Shown one piece after another: positions 6,172-6,178 of a stretch of 6,178 bases of DNA. The translations under genes were made by a program, and so were the position numbers. Origin of the DNA: CAG-826 sp964546565 (GTDB taxonomy: Bacteria; Bacillota_I; Bacilli_A; RFN20; CAG-826); NCBI GenBank assembly GCA_964546565.1, contig CAZJKC010000067.1, positions 1 through 6,178 of the forward strand. The letters run 5' to 3'. The notes under the pieces were generated by a model, which was given only the letters and a program-made list of their open reading frames with translations, was not told the DNA's origin and made no database searches. Position 1 is the first letter of the stretch. Every line of letters starts with the position of its first letter.

Positions 6172-6178
6172 GAGGAGG
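6172..6178 (+). promoter_or_regulatory. Ribosome binding site of the next gene
   Basis: GAGGAGG is a near-perfect Shine-Dalgarno sequence ending at the last base of the window. It implies a plus-strand gene whose start codon lies roughly 5-9 bases beyond the edge. The product cannot be told from this window. Confidence 0.75.

Noticed and set aside
1..6178. CRISPR array, tRNA/rRNA genes, IS ends or attachment sites
   Set aside because: Read for regularly spaced repeats, cloverleaf-like stems and terminal inverted repeats; none was found by eye.

Overview
The window is AT-rich and reads as a low-GC Firmicute, perhaps an Erysipelotrichia-like relative. The evidence is A/T-rich codon use, strong GGAGG-type ribosome sites and hairpin-plus-T-run terminators. 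Every intact gene ends in TAA and every tryptophan is TGG, so the standard bacterial code is in use rather than the mycoplasma UGA=Trp code. An alanine racemase suggests a peptidoglycan wall. The taxon is an inference from style, not a match to a known genome.

Left part (1-737): the 3' end of a plus-strand gene for an AlbA_2/HATPase_c_4-type putative transcriptional regulator. It has a tandem-repeat linker followed by a C-terminal winged helix. About 380 bases without an intact gene follow. They hold a good extended -10 box and what looks like a decayed small gene with shifted frames and stops. This stretch looks like accessory DNA.

Middle (738-2300): a minus-strand alanine racemase, with catalytic Lys and Tyr intact but several unusual substitutions. 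It is divergent from a plus-strand gene for a 140-residue protein. The first half of that protein resembles the DNA-binding domain of the redox repressor Rex, but it has no NAD(H)-binding domain and the DNA-contacting Arg-Lys-Asp is replaced.

Right part (2301-6178): a weak terminator, then a compact promoter carrying two perfect palindromes, then a complete 1178-residue pyruvate:ferredoxin (flavodoxin) oxidoreductase. It has all three [4Fe-4S] cysteine sets and the thiamine diphosphate motifs. It is transcribed alone and ends at a strong hairpin terminator. The last 130 bases are the promoter region of the next gene, with a 14-base direct repeat and a GAGGAGG ribosome site that ends exactly at the window edge.

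The PFOR links glycolytic pyruvate to acetyl-CoA and reduced ferredoxin in an anaerobic metabolism. No obvious new multi-gene system is visible. The points most worth following are the Rex-like domain protein beside a redox enzyme, the paired palindromes in the PFOR promoter, and the direct repeats at the right edge.
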